Positions 53,401 through 63,529 of a stretch of DNA of 64,000 bases are shown piece after piece; position 1 is the stretch's first letter; each line of letters starts with the position of its first letter. This DNA is from Onchocerca lupi (Eukaryota; Nematoda; Chromadorea; Rhabditida; Onchocercidae): positions 62,001 through 126,000 of the forward strand of contig JAOVVO010000097.1 in NCBI GenBank assembly GCA_028564675.1, written 5' to 3'. The notes under the pieces were generated by a model. That model saw only the letters and a program-made list of their open reading frames with translations. It did no database searches and had not been told where the DNA came from. Both the position numbers and the translations under genes were made by a program.

Positions 53401-54245
53401 TCATTCCGATATCGAATTCGAAGAAATGCAAAATCACCTACGGTCTTTGCTTCAGCCTTGAAATATTGTCTATCACCCTGCAAAACTTTGATTTCATGAA
53501 GACAAATAGAGTTTTGTGGCGATGGATGAGAATATTTAATTTTTTAAAAAAAGTCATATCTTGATGTTCATGTCAAATACAAATTAGTTTCACACTTCTT
53601 GTTAGTCAGAAATACAAATGAAGATTCGACTAAACGATAGGAAATTTTCTATTACCTCAACAATTCGAAATTTCAAAATGGCATCATCTCTTGGGAGTGG
53701 TATACCCATTCGAATGGGTTCATTTACGATCGCATAAATATCTTTGCCACGAGCGTTCTCTTCCAGTGAAACATTATAAATTGGTGCTGTGAACTGAAAT
53801 TGCTTCTTTCAAGATCATTTCCCGAAATTCAATTTTGTCGTAAGCGGATTAATATGTCAACATGAAGTCAACTTTATCTCTCGAAATTCTTCAGCGAGAA
53901 TTAGTAATGCATAAGTTACTTACCTATTATTAGATTCCGATAACATGTGCATAAAGGTGTATGGTTAAGAGACGGTGAAGACAAGACTACTGAGTGCAAA
54001 ATATTTGTGAAAAGATCCAATTGGTAAAACTTCTAAATTTTGAATTTATTTTATTTTTTAACTAAATTGAATATCTATGTGAGTTTTGACTTGGAATATT
54101 TTCTAATTGAAATTCAACTTCTAGTATATTTAAGAATCAAGAAGTGCATACATACCTGAAAAGTATCGATTTCGCGTTTATTATTCCGGGCAGATCCGGA
54201 AAGACCGCAACCGAATAATAATAGAGCCAAGAGCAGACTAGTCAT
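21100..54245 (-). CDS. cdh-4: Fat-like giant cadherin (CDH-4 type)
   Basis: About 79 exons on the minus strand, from ATG at 54245-54243 to TGA at 21102-21100. I checked each junction: all introns are GT-AG except one GC-AG, and the phases close to one frame of about 4,468 residues, near the size of C. elegans CDH-4. Order: signal peptide (exon 54245-54156); about 32 cadherin repeats (about residues 31-3513); a membrane-proximal region; 2 EGF; 1 laminin G; 3 EGF; transmembrane helix (about 4074-4096); cytoplasmic tail of about 370 residues. The first repeat carries Fat-specific sequence (FTAPIYNVSLEENA, then RMGIPLPRDD), and the EGF-LamG-EGF-TM order is diagnostic of Fat rather than Dachsous or classical cadherins. 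Family role: large adhesion molecule in planar polarity, tissue growth and, in worms, neuronal migration and fasciculation. That role is inferred for this species. A few acceptors could be off by some codons. Confidence 0.93.
23556..23685 (-). other. cdh-4: cdh-4 transmembrane exon
   Basis: The exon encodes a helix of about 23 residues rich in Ile, Leu and Val (IIGLIIVILLLIIVAALIV core), followed by the basic stop-transfer RVKK. A type I topology with the tail in the cytoplasm follows from the N-terminal signal peptide. Confidence 0.92.
23931..24971 (-). other. cdh-4: cdh-4 EGF-like repeats 3-5
   Basis: Exons 24971-24813, 24484-24318 and 24050-23931 encode three six-cysteine EGF modules, ending CACPPRYSGSNC, CSCPHGFTGKTC and CNCSDGYSGTTC. 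They follow the laminin G domain and precede the membrane helix, as in Fat proteins. Confidence 0.9.
25409..26270 (-). other. cdh-4: cdh-4 laminin G domain
   Basis: Exons 26270-26113, 25948-25734 and 25513-25409, about 160 residues. Typical laminin G features are visible: ELTINFRTTSTDAVIMHAAG, VSDGKWHSLKVSRR and a terminal GMVGCFG. Only one laminin G domain is present. Confidence 0.88.
26537..27379 (-). other. cdh-4: cdh-4 EGF-like repeats 1-2 before laminin G
   Basis: Exon 27379-27146 carries a cysteine series ending CTCRTGYAGRRC, a typical EGF fold with a long insertion between its third and fourth cysteines. The second EGF begins at DKCSRDQC and continues in exon 26651-26537 with CICPPGTTGDRC. 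A cysteine pair (NICSKDKREC) then leads into the laminin G domain. Confidence 0.85.
27685..28218 (-). other. cdh-4: cdh-4 region between cadherins and EGFs
   Basis: Exons 28218-28047 and 27869-27685, about 119 residues. The first resembles the conserved post-cadherin segment of FAT proteins (a helical ARNFIHSLSRILNVK stretch, compare RNFQRALRNILGVR in vertebrate FAT). The two exons are joined by the gene's only GC-AG intron. Confidence 0.8.
28485..36279 (-). other. cdh-4: cdh-4 C-terminal third of the cadherin array
   Basis: Exons 36279-36145, 36036-35844, 35637-35502, 35274-35077, 34837-34722, 34260-34021, 33847-33584, 33338-33153, 32832-32608, 32461-32292, 31727-31528, 31177-30968, 30871-30657, 30441-30313, 29809-29666, 29368-29177, 29005-28838, 28697-28485. 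This block has the best-preserved calcium linkers (DENDNTP, DVNDNKP, DVNDSPP, DVNDNAP, DVNDNPP, DENDNAP). For exon 34837 the TTTTAG acceptor is preferred to one 48 nt further in, because it restores a normal repeat length. Confidence 0.88.
30118..30141. repeat. (CA)12 microsatellite
   Basis: Simple dinucleotide repeat inside a cdh-4 intron (between exons 30441-30313 and 29809-29666). Confidence 0.95.
36465..43250 (-). other. cdh-4: cdh-4 middle third of the cadherin array
   Basis: Exons 43250-43171, 42965-42770, 42363-42117, 41673-41595, 41445-41273, 40807-40642, 40228-40062, 39828-39511, 39337-39144, 38765-38638, 38479-38258, 37957-37743, 37624-37555, 37368-37247, 37086-36958, 36748-36465. 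Linkers with recognisable calcium motifs include DVNDVAP, DKNDCEP and DANDIAP. Others, in exons 42965, 41673, 39828, 38479 and 36748, have lost them. Confidence 0.88.
43581..52932 (-). other. cdh-4: cdh-4 N-terminal third of the cadherin array
   Basis: Exons 52932-52780, 52582-52319, 51993-51762, 51436-51202, 50806-50680, 50442-50334, 49835-49684, 49467-49228, 48740-48429, 48286-48084, 47947-47830, 47410-47186, 47035-46912, 46769-46644, 46288-46074, 45958-45847, 45739-45526, 45369-45219, 44976-44893, 44789-44620, 44313-44199, 44063-43843, 43763-43581. Linker motifs such as DQNDAGP, DSNDHCP, DVNDNAP, DKNDHVP and DLNDNAP separate repeats. Toward the C-terminal end of this block several linkers lack the DxND calcium motif. 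Confidence 0.88.
53376..54245 (-). other. cdh-4: cdh-4 exons 1-3: signal peptide and first cadherin repeat
   Basis: Exon 54245-54156 encodes MTSLLLALLLFGCGLSGSA, a typical signal peptide. Exons 53793-53656 and 53477-53376 encode the Fat-type first repeat, including RMGIPLPRDD and the following DFAFLRIR, which resembles DFCFLRIR at the same place in vertebrate FAT1. This fixes the N-terminus of the gene. Confidence 0.9.
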
Positions 54246-56092
54246 TAGGTAGTTGCAATTTGTAGATATTAATGAAGCAATTATTGTTCAGAACAGTAAA
54301 AGTAATAGCAATAAGATTATCAGTGGCAGTGATAGCAGTTGAGGGAAACATAAGCAGTGATAGCAATAGGCACAAATGATAAGTGACCTTGAAGTGGTAG
54401 ATTGTTATTTCTTTCAATTTTTTAGCGAATGGCTAAGAAACGACATTTTGGCAAACAAATAAAGTTTCGGAAATTCAGCAGAGAAGTAATTAGATTATTT
54501 TACTCCTTTTCATTCTGAAAATTTGAATAATAAACAATAGACAAAACAACATTTCCGAATATTTCCAAGCAAAGATTTGATCTTTCAATAAAAAAATTTG
54601 GATGACTTGATACAACGATAATGCTACTTTGCCATTAGTTAGATCAATGTTTTTATAATGCACAAGCAATGTTTTCATAATGAAGGAACATTAACATACA
54701 TAAAAAACAATTCAAATTTATATAAAATATTTTATTGTTTTGCAAACCAATTATTTATAAGTAAATTTCAATTCCCACAAATTTTTGATGCTTCTTTTAA
54801 TGCACTGATGAAAATATATCATTTTAAACAAGTAAATTTTTTCAATTTTTAAAATTTTTGAGAAGTATTAAATTCTTCTTGTTCTTTCCAAATTTTCGCA
54901 AAAAAAAATTTTTTTTACCCTTTTTTTTTTTGTGGCAATTCGGAAGGAAATAAGAATTTAAAGAAATTGATGAAGAAATGATGGTACTGAAGAGAAGTTT
55001 TTGAATAGGAGGAGAAGAAGAAAGACGAAGTTCGTTAAGAAGAACTTGGAATTTGAACAAACTGGACAATCAGAAATGAAAATCAATATCATTTTTGGCT
55101 GCACAGAATTAAGATCTGATTAGAGACAATCTTTCTTTCAATTTCTGATATCACTAATAGATTATTAGGAATATTTGTAATTGCATAAACTGACATGCAT
55201 AGATGCAGTACAGAGACTGCCCTAAAAAACTTTCACTCTCTTTAAGTAATATAAAATACTTTTGTCTTTTATTTATTCTTTCTTCTTTTATATTCTTTCA
55301 ACACCTATATGACTCGTAAACAATATTTGCATTATAAAGCTAATTCTAAAAATTGTTTATATAAGAGTATTTGAATTTCAATTCATTTAAATACAAATAA
55401 GAATGAATTGTATGCCGTAAAAGAGATGGAAGTTTTTAAATTTTTGCGTTAATTGGTATCACTGTTGCAAAAATGTCCACTATACAGATTTTCAAATTTT
55501 ATATTCATTCAGTATTTGGACTTTGGAAATAAAGTGAAGGAGATTTATGCAGAAAAAAAAATAAGGAAATCAATAAAATATTAAACTCAATCTGAAAATC
55601 ATCTGAGTATCTAAATATTGCTACTGAGAAGAGCAATAGGCTTCGGTATTGGACTGAGTAAAATTCCATTGTCACTTACTCATAATTGAATCCACGACAG
55701 GCCTGAATTGATAACTTTTATGTACCAAAGTACCAATTAATCAGAGGCTTAGTATGAATTCATTTCATTTCATCGCACTTTTTCGTATTTCAGATGAAAT
55801 TTGAGTAATTGCGATAATTAATCTGATTAAAGTGAATCTTCACTTCCTGCTGAATTTTCTGCAACTTTTTAACTATCACTGATTATAAAAATGAGAAGTG
55901 ATAACTAACAATGGATATATTGATATATGCTTCATCAAAAGGCAAAAAATGAGCAAACTATGTGAAGGGTGTGATATTGACGTTGACATATGGTCGCTAC
56001 GGGAGTGTCGAGGAGAAGACATTAATCATCGAAAAGGTCATCTGTGGCTGTATGAGAAGAAGGTTGACCCTCAGTATCTTCAATTATATAGA

Positions 56093-56140
56093 GGGGTCAG
56101 CTTGTTCCCCAGTACAGGGGACTTTCTGTCTGACCATCCC
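56093..56140. other. GC-rich nested hairpin
   Basis: Outer pair GGTCAG (56095-56100) with CTGACC (56130-56135), inner pair TCCCC (56106-56110) with GGGGA (56117-56121) around loop AGTACA. It stands out in AT-rich DNA. Function is unknown, and a structured RNA is only one possibility. Confidence 0.4.
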
Positions 56141-56243
56141 ATCTAATTTTTGTTTTAAGAGCTCATATTGCTTCCGCTACTTTTTTGCTCATTTCTCGTT
56201 ATATAGAATTCCCCTTCAACTTGGCTAATACTACAAAAATCTT

Positions 56244-56261
56244 TCTCTCTCTCTCTCTCTT
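56244..56261. repeat. (CT)9 microsatellite
   Basis: Simple dinucleotide repeat in the cdh-4 upstream region. Confidence 0.95.
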
Positions 56262-59118
56262 TACTTATCGTCTTAGTCAAAGCAATATTGAATTTTTTCT
56301 ATAGTAAAAAAAAACCGAGAAAAACTGGATGAAAATAAAAGGAACAAGCAAATGAGTCAAATACGCCAACGATCAAATCAAATCATTGCGAGCGATCAAG
56401 CGATGATCAAGCGTTAAACGAATGAATGATGAGGAAGAGAAGGACGGGTACATATTCTCTTCTTGTTGCATATGTAATCATACTTCAAACAACAACCGCC
56501 GTTTTCATTATGCATCGAAATGAAGTGAAGAAGAATGAAGAAATGAACTGAGAACTCAGCTCAGCTCAACACATCCTTTATTCAGCATTGCAAGCTGATA
56601 CACTTCTTCAGCAATGCATATTTCCCGCTGGGAATTCAATTACATTATGAAGTTTGAAAGGAACCATTCATGCCAAGTCACACGACTCATTACTTCCCAT
56701 GAATTTTCTAATTATACAACTTTTTTAAAGCTTAGAAAGAAATAATGCAATGCAAACTTTGCTCTAATTTATTGAATTAAATCGTGCCTCGCTGGAAGAA
56801 GCGATTTAAGCAAATTGAAAGACAAAAGACCATAGATTATTCGAACTTCATCTCAAATTGTTCTTACAAATAAAAATTTAGATTTTGTTGCGAGACAACA
56901 ATCTGAAAAGACAAGTTGACTTTCTAGTCCTAAAATTTTTGAGAAAGAAATTTGATTTTTTTTATGCCAAACGATAAAAGTGTTTGGTGATATCGCTGTT
57001 GCTGGCACCATTTACCCATTGCTCACAACAAAAATTTGTTTTGTTTACTTGTCTATCGAACACACATCCACAAATTTCCAGCTAGTTTGAAAGAATTCCT
57101 TCTCTCTTTCTTTTGTGTTTTACTTATTATTGTCCTATATCGAAACCTTAAAGCACCAATGGAGCATTATAAAGATTGCACATTTTAATGATGGTAATGT
57201 TGATTCGGTTTCTAATCAAGAACAAAACCATCTTTAGTTTAAATTTACTTGAAAATTTAAAAAGAAATCTTGAAAAATGAATTTTAAAAGAAAACGAAAA
57301 GATTTAGTTTGGAAAAGTTCATTTCAATGAAGTCAAGAAATTCTGCACTAAGCATCATTAGTTAAATGCTTTTTGTCTTTCGAAACACATCTCGCTTCTT
57401 CGCATAATCAGGATTGATTTAATTAAGTCCAGCAACCTAAAATCAACTTCTGCATAAAATAAGGGATTGGATGATTTACAAGTCTGTTATACATTTAAAT
57501 TTAATCAGATTATTCTTTAATTTTCCGTACCAAAGGAGTTAAAGACTTTGAAAAATTTTTAGAAAATTTTCAATACGATGTTTGGAGTACTTCCCTTACA
57601 TTATCCAAAAACATGAAGCGATTTCATGATGCGAAGCAAAATATTAGATTTCATAATGAAAGTAAGAAACAATGAAAGATAGTAATGTTTATTATATCCA
57701 TTCATTAGATAACTTCTGAAGCAACTCGCTCGATTATACTTTTACTAGAAGATTTTTCATTTTCAGGAAAACAAAGTATGGTTTATGTGAAGATTAAAAT
57801 GATCAGGAAAATTAGAATAATTAGAAAAAGCTCTAAAATAATTGGGAAAATTTTGAATGACTTTCATCCTATTCATTTCTGCTTGCAATCAAATATTATC
57901 CCAGAAATAGTTTCGCAAATCTCAGGAAGAAGCAATATGTTACATTAGATTTCCGAAAAAAAATTAAAATGATTTTTGAAGTTTTTAAAATATGCAAATT
58001 TGCCAAGTTATTTCGAAGAGAGGGTAGTTGCCAAAAAAAAAAAATGTTTTGCATTGCGATTGATTAATAATGCAAATATGTGGCCATATGGTTTGTTCTG
58101 CTATCTAATTTTTAATAATGATAATTTGACTGATTTCTTACAATGCATAGATATGTGAGCAATAATATAATCATTTTCCATTTCATAAAACCACAAATGA
58201 TACTAAAATTCTTCCACTGATTATCTAAATGATAATGATAGTGTAAAGTACTGTTATTTTCGCTATCAAACTTACAAATCTGGTAAGTCTTATTTGCAAT
58301 AACAGAAAATAAAGCAAGACAAGAAGATGTAGGTAATGCACTTTATCCTTTCCTTTATTTCAATACATGAGTCCGAAATTGCTTGCACGTTTGATTTCTT
58401 AGCTGGATGAAGTCGAGAGTGTAAGAACTTTTTCTATGCATAAAATTATGAAACAAATTTTGTGAAATTTGTTAGAAATGTAAATTTTGTTCAATTTTGA
58501 AACTAATTCATAAATAACTTCCGAAAATTTCATTGAATAGAACGGAGAAAAATTACATGGATTTCAAAACTTTCAATAGTCAGAGAGAAAATTGTTGATA
58601 ATGGGAGTATATCAAAGTTTGCGCTCAGACTTTGATATTTTCGAATCATCATCATCATCATCGTCACCATCATTTTCAGATTGTGTCATTGGAAATCGTT
58701 TGAGGCGCCGTGAAGGTCGAGTAAACAAGCTATGAGAAGTGAGCTTACAGATCGCAAAGCTGCTACGATAAATATCTTATTGCGGTCCTCTTCACCTGGA
58801 CGGTGTATATTGTATGCATATCATAAAAATTTCAGCAAATAACATAAGACAAATACAGTCTGTCATTTCTCCAAAATTTTTGCGATGAAGGTAACGTCGC
58901 AGAATATTTCATTTGAATATTTCATGGCAATAAAACTGATATTTTCTGACTTGAATTCTTACTTTAAACATTTAAATGAACTGGCAAAAAGTTGCGATTT
59001 ATAATTTTTGAAGGAAGCGAATAGAAATAGCTAGAAATATATAGAGAAAAACTGCGCATAATAAGGAAGAATTTCTAGTGATGCTGATGACTTGCACATT
59101 CTACAACAAATTTCAAAC

Positions 59119-59160
59119 TTAATAAAAAAGTTTTTTCTCAAATAAAAAAGTTTTTTCTCA
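59119..59160. repeat. 20-bp tandem duplication
   Basis: The unit AATAAAAAAGTTTTTTCTCA occurs twice in direct succession. Confidence 0.8.
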
Positions 59161-59274
59161 ATCTGCAAATGAATGAGTCAACTCAAAAATTTCAATTTTT
59201 TTTCTGCAAAATTAACCTTTCGATTTTGCTGAAGTTTTCAAATATTATTCAAGAGTTTGTTTGAAAATTTTCAG

Positions 59275-59711
59275 GGTTTTTAGTTCACAATGAAACATCT
59301 TAATCTTTGCAATAATATGAACAGAGCAAATGTAAGAACACTTAAAATGAGGAAAAATGCAGAAATGAAAAAGTTTAAAAGGTCAAGAAATACGGAATCG
59401 ATGGAGCACAGCCAATTACTTAAGTGTATTTTCAAATTTTGCTCGCTATTTCACAAGAAGAAAATATACAATCAAATGTTGGTTATATCTAATTATGTCT
59501 AATTATAAATGCAAAAACTGAATTGACATAATTCCTTTTCTTCTTTTCAGTAGTTAACTACAATGAGAGATTGTAATTTAAGAGGAAAAATAGAAATGAA
59601 TGTTTGAAATTCTGGTTATAGGATGAGCAGTCACATTAAATTTTAAATTTTATATATTTGCAGATGCGAAATGAACGAACCGAAGGAATCAACGGAACAA
59701 AGTGTATATAA
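59275..59711 (+). other. weak candidate: two-exon small ORF
   Basis: A TTTTCAG acceptor at 59268-59274, an ATG at 59290 and a GTAAGA donor after 59331 can join in phase to a TTTGCAG acceptor before 59664, giving a 29-residue frame that ends at 59711. Sites are good but the product is tiny and unrecognised. A further open frame runs from about 59737 to 59965. Confidence 0.12.
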
Positions 59712-61641
59712 TCATTTTCAATTGCATCATTTAAGACATTAAAAAGCGTGACGAAAGGGCATTAAAGTCCTCTGAACTAATGTCTTCTCCTTCCCAATGT
59801 CGTCATCATAATGGACAAGAATCGTTATCATTAATCAGTTGCAGTTGCATTACATCCAATATATCAATAAGACTGATACCTGCCGCAATCTGTGCTCTGT
59901 TACGCTTTTATGTTTGTTTTATGATTGAAGAACTTATAGAACATTGTGATTGTCGGACTGAATAATTTAAATACTGGTCCTATCTTAAATTTAAAACTGG
60001 AAATCGAAGAATTTCACATAATTCAAAAATTTTCGTTTTGAGAAACTGAAAACAAGTCGAGCGGATCAATTGTTATTTGAAATTATTTTAATTTTCGCAA
60101 ATTATATCATGGGAGAATCGCGTCTATGGTATGGAATATATCCATGAGAAAGACGATTTATAGAGAGATAATAAACTGGTGCCAATTTTTGCATAAATTT
60201 GTTTTCAAAAAAAAAAAAAAAAAAAACCGAAAATAAAAATATGGAAAAAATGAAAAACGTAGGAAAAATTTCGGAACACTGACCTACTTTATAAATTGCA
60301 TTTTTCTGGAAGAAAAAAGAAATTATATCAAATTGTATAAAGGATATGAAGGAAAGAATTAGATGGTAGAATTTCGTTAAATATAGAAAAAACCTTAACT
60401 AACTTCAACGGAGATTTTTTTCTAATTTCTGAAAAAATCGTGAAATAACTGTAAAAACGTCTTTGTTAAAAAAAAAAAAGTGTCATTCAGTGTTTGAAAG
60501 GATTAAAAAAACCGTTGTCTCACCGGCTGACTCATTTTGATAGCAAACAGCCGATTTGTTCGGAATTTATTTATTTTTATTTTTTGGAAATAAAAATTTT
60601 GTAGAAGTGACTGCAGAAAGTAGTTTCTATAAGAATGGTCGGCTGTAACCAAAATTATTCGAATTTTTAAATTGAACTGAGAGTTCCATCAAAACAATTT
60701 AAAAATTGTTTTTTTTTTCTTTTTTTTTTTTTCACCATCAGGAGAACAAATGTAGTTTTTGCAAAAGTTTGCTCAAAGAGAAAAAAAGAAGAGAAAATTG
60801 TAAAGGAGGGAGGGATGGGGAGAGGAACTAAGTGGGAAGAGGGAAATTCGCCTCGTTTTTCAAAACTGTTAAATGAAGCTATTTAGTGGTGAAGTAGTTT
60901 GAAAAAGAAGTCAATTAGAGGGTGAATGAATGAGAAGCACTTCGAGTAGCGGAGAATATGAGATGACACGGTCAGAATAATGTGCTTCTTCTTGAATATG
61001 TAATCAAATCAATGAATGAAAATTTCTGCAAAGCACAAGTGATGGAAAGAACGAAAAAATCAGTCAATTCCATTGAGACATCGAAAAGACTGTCTGCTCT
61101 CGTGATAATAATAGTGATTATGTAATGCATATCATATAGTTCGTTTGGAGTGTATTGCCTTTTGCTTCCCAGAAAACATCGAGAGAAGGAATCTCGAGAG
61201 AAAAATCTCGCACATCAAGAAAAATATGGAGAAACAAGAGAAGCATGGAGAGTTACTGGCAAAAGCTACGTAGATAGTTTTTTCCAGCTTATAATTTTGT
61301 CCATTTCTTAAATATCTCAATTCTAATTGCATAATTAGCTAGTTACCTCTTTCTTTTCTAATATTTTACAAATAATCCTTGAAGATTTTCACTTGTTTCA
61401 AAAACTTCTGACTCTACAGATGATGGAATATCAATCGGATAGTTTTCAGTGATCGTATCTCTAATCTCTATATCCAACACATTCATTGAATGCAATGTGA
61501 AATTTTTACAATTAATTCCTTACAGTTCTAAATTCTAAATCAGCCGGAAAGAATATGATTTCGACATACTATTTTTGATTGGAAAGATGGAAAGCTTGAA
61601 AAGACAATGACTACTGGAACCTGTAAAATGTCAATCTGCAG

Positions 61642-61920
61642 AACTATCTGTCTCACATATCTAGTCCAAAGTTTATAACCTGGCAGGTTCCTCGAAATAA
61701 CAGTTATTTGACTTTAATAAAAGAAGAGGATATTGCCTCTATCACAGCAAGCAAATGTAATAAGAGGAAAACAGATACAATAAACAATCTATTTGACAAG
61801 GGATCATCTATCACGACCTTTTGTTTAATTAGGCTAGCTACAGCATTGAACAGCGGACATTTATGGTCCATACTCAAGTTCTGGCCCTTCCCAATCGATT
61901 TCCGAACAATGGCTGCATAA
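61642..61920 (+). CDS. candidate terminal exon with CARD-like sequence (partial, uncertain)
   Basis: After a CTGCAG acceptor the frame stays open for 92 codons to TAA at 61918-61920. The pattern resembles the later helices of a caspase-recruitment (death-fold) domain: an EEDI segment, then KRKTDTINNLF, a KG-type turn, and ALNSGHLWSIL where CARDs have AL..TGQEHLA.LL. No upstream exon for the first helices was found, and open frames of this length arise by chance in AT-rich DNA. The assignment is speculative. Confidence 0.2.
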   Translation, partial: NYLSHISSPKFITWQVPRNNSYLTLIKEEDIASITASKCNKRKTDTINNLFDKGSSITTFCLIRLATALNSGHLWSILKFWPFPIDFRTMAA

Positions 61921-62418
61921 ATATTTCTGGATCAGAAAGTTTCAAGTACAGGAAATTTAGATCTTAAGATAATCTTATTATTCTCTATCCAATATCAACA
62001 ATCCAAGTTAGCCTGACTAGTTAATCGGAAAGTTTACTTTTTGGTTTATTTTTTTTAAAGAAAAGTAAATTCTTGACTGTAAGGTTAGATAATTCTTATA
62101 TGATCAACAAATCCAATATTTATATATTAATCAAATTGGATTTCTAATTGATTTGCCAAGACTAACAGTGACTACTGATGCATAATAATGATTTGGAGAG
62201 GAAGGCGCATTTATTCAGAAAATCTTTGAAGATTTTAATTTTAATTCCTTCTTATGAATATCATCATCATTCTGAGCAGATACGGAACACTCGATTATAT
62301 ACTTGTTTACTTTTTGTTGTTTGTTTGCTTGCATATAAACAAAAGAAAACCCTAAAAAGGGGGTGGTGTTGATAAATGATTAGAATGTCAAAGATAGGTG
62401 ATAACTCGAATTAGAAAT

Positions 62419-62445
62419 GAAGAGAGAGAGAGAGAGAGAGAGAGA
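62419..62445. repeat. (GA)n microsatellite
   Basis: Pure GA dinucleotide run of 27 nt. Confidence 0.95.
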
Positions 62446-62640
62446 TTTTGACAGGTATTTTGACAGGTAATATTCACAGAACGATAAGAGTGAATTGCCC
62501 GCGGTGATAGTTAAAGGTCACAATAAGTAAACGCCCAATCATCCATCCAATGACCATCTACGGCAAAGCGTAAATAATGCTATAAATTATCTCACACACT
62601 GCGCGAATAATGATCTTTCTCCATCTATTTATATGTCTAT

Positions 62641-62686
62641 GTATGTGTGTGTATGTGTGTCTGTGTATGTGTGCATGTGTGTATGC
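62641..62686. repeat. imperfect (TG)n / TATG repeat
   Basis: Run of TG with interspersed TATG and TCTG units, 46 nt. Confidence 0.95.
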
Positions 62687-63479
62687 GAACATATATATAA
62701 ATATAAAAGATACGAGGAAAGTGGCAGTGTATGAGCAGACGGATCTTTTCATCTTAGTAATTGTTTCCGAATATTTGCGACAGAGGACACCGGAAAAGCG
62801 GAATCTAATTGTTGGCTGCGGGCATTGTAGGAAGATTCTGGATGGCTTAATTATGCTAATGCTCAACATTAAAGAGATTTTGCCAAGAGGTGTGAGGTCA
62901 AATGAACTGCTTTCCTTTATTTATTGAGGGCAATTCATTGTTTGTTCTCATCCATCTAAATTTTTCGTTTTTCAATGAATCCTTGAATTTGAATAATGAA
63001 ACTAATTGTACGGACAGATTGTATAGAACAGAATAAAAATGAATCAAAGAATACATTCATAATGATGAATTTAAGGAATACTACCCGTTGGAATTCTTGA
63101 TATCCTTTATCAGACCATTCCATTCGATTCATGTTGCTAGAAAATTGCAATCTAAGCGACATTTCCCCAGCTTGCTTAAAGCTCCCGGAACATTTCTTCA
63201 AGTATCATCCGTATTGAAGTTGTAGTCACCTGTGATGAAGCAATGAGTTAGGATTTCTTTGAAAATATTCTCAGTAGCTTAAATCTGAGAAATTTTCACC
63301 TTAATATTGATTGCATATACAAAAAAAAAAGAAATAATGTAGTGTGCACACCATTCAAAACTCCTTTGACTTATATTTCAAAAACTTTTCCTCAAGACAA
63401 AAGAAATAAAAGAAATTTTTAGATATCTAGCTTTTGTTTTTCTCTCACGAAATTCAATATCTGGTTATTTTTCTTTTAG

Positions 63480-63529
63480 ATAAGGAACTAGCAAGCGAAA
63501 TAAGGCTGGAATTTGATAAAAAAATTCAG
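63480..63529 (+). CDS. candidate internal exon, LC8 dynein-light-chain-like (partial, uncertain)
   Basis: A 50-nt open stretch between a TTCTTTTAG acceptor and a GTACAG donor encodes DKELASEIRLEFDKKIQ. This matches the second helix of LC8-type dynein light chains (EKDIAAYIKKEFDKKYN) at 8 of 17 positions with several conservative changes. The flanking exons (N-terminal helix, and the beta-sheet with NPTWHCIVG) were not found before the window edge, so it could be a fragment, a divergent family member running out of the window, or chance. Confidence 0.25.

Noticed and set aside
62558..62927. Open frames of over 100 codons on both strands
   Set aside because: They are generated by the TG/CA repeat, which rarely makes stops; no family resemblance.
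62956..63201. Minus-strand frame with a GTAGTA donor that looks like an exon
   Set aside because: The end of the frame reads well but there is no clear acceptor or start and no recognised family; too weak to call.
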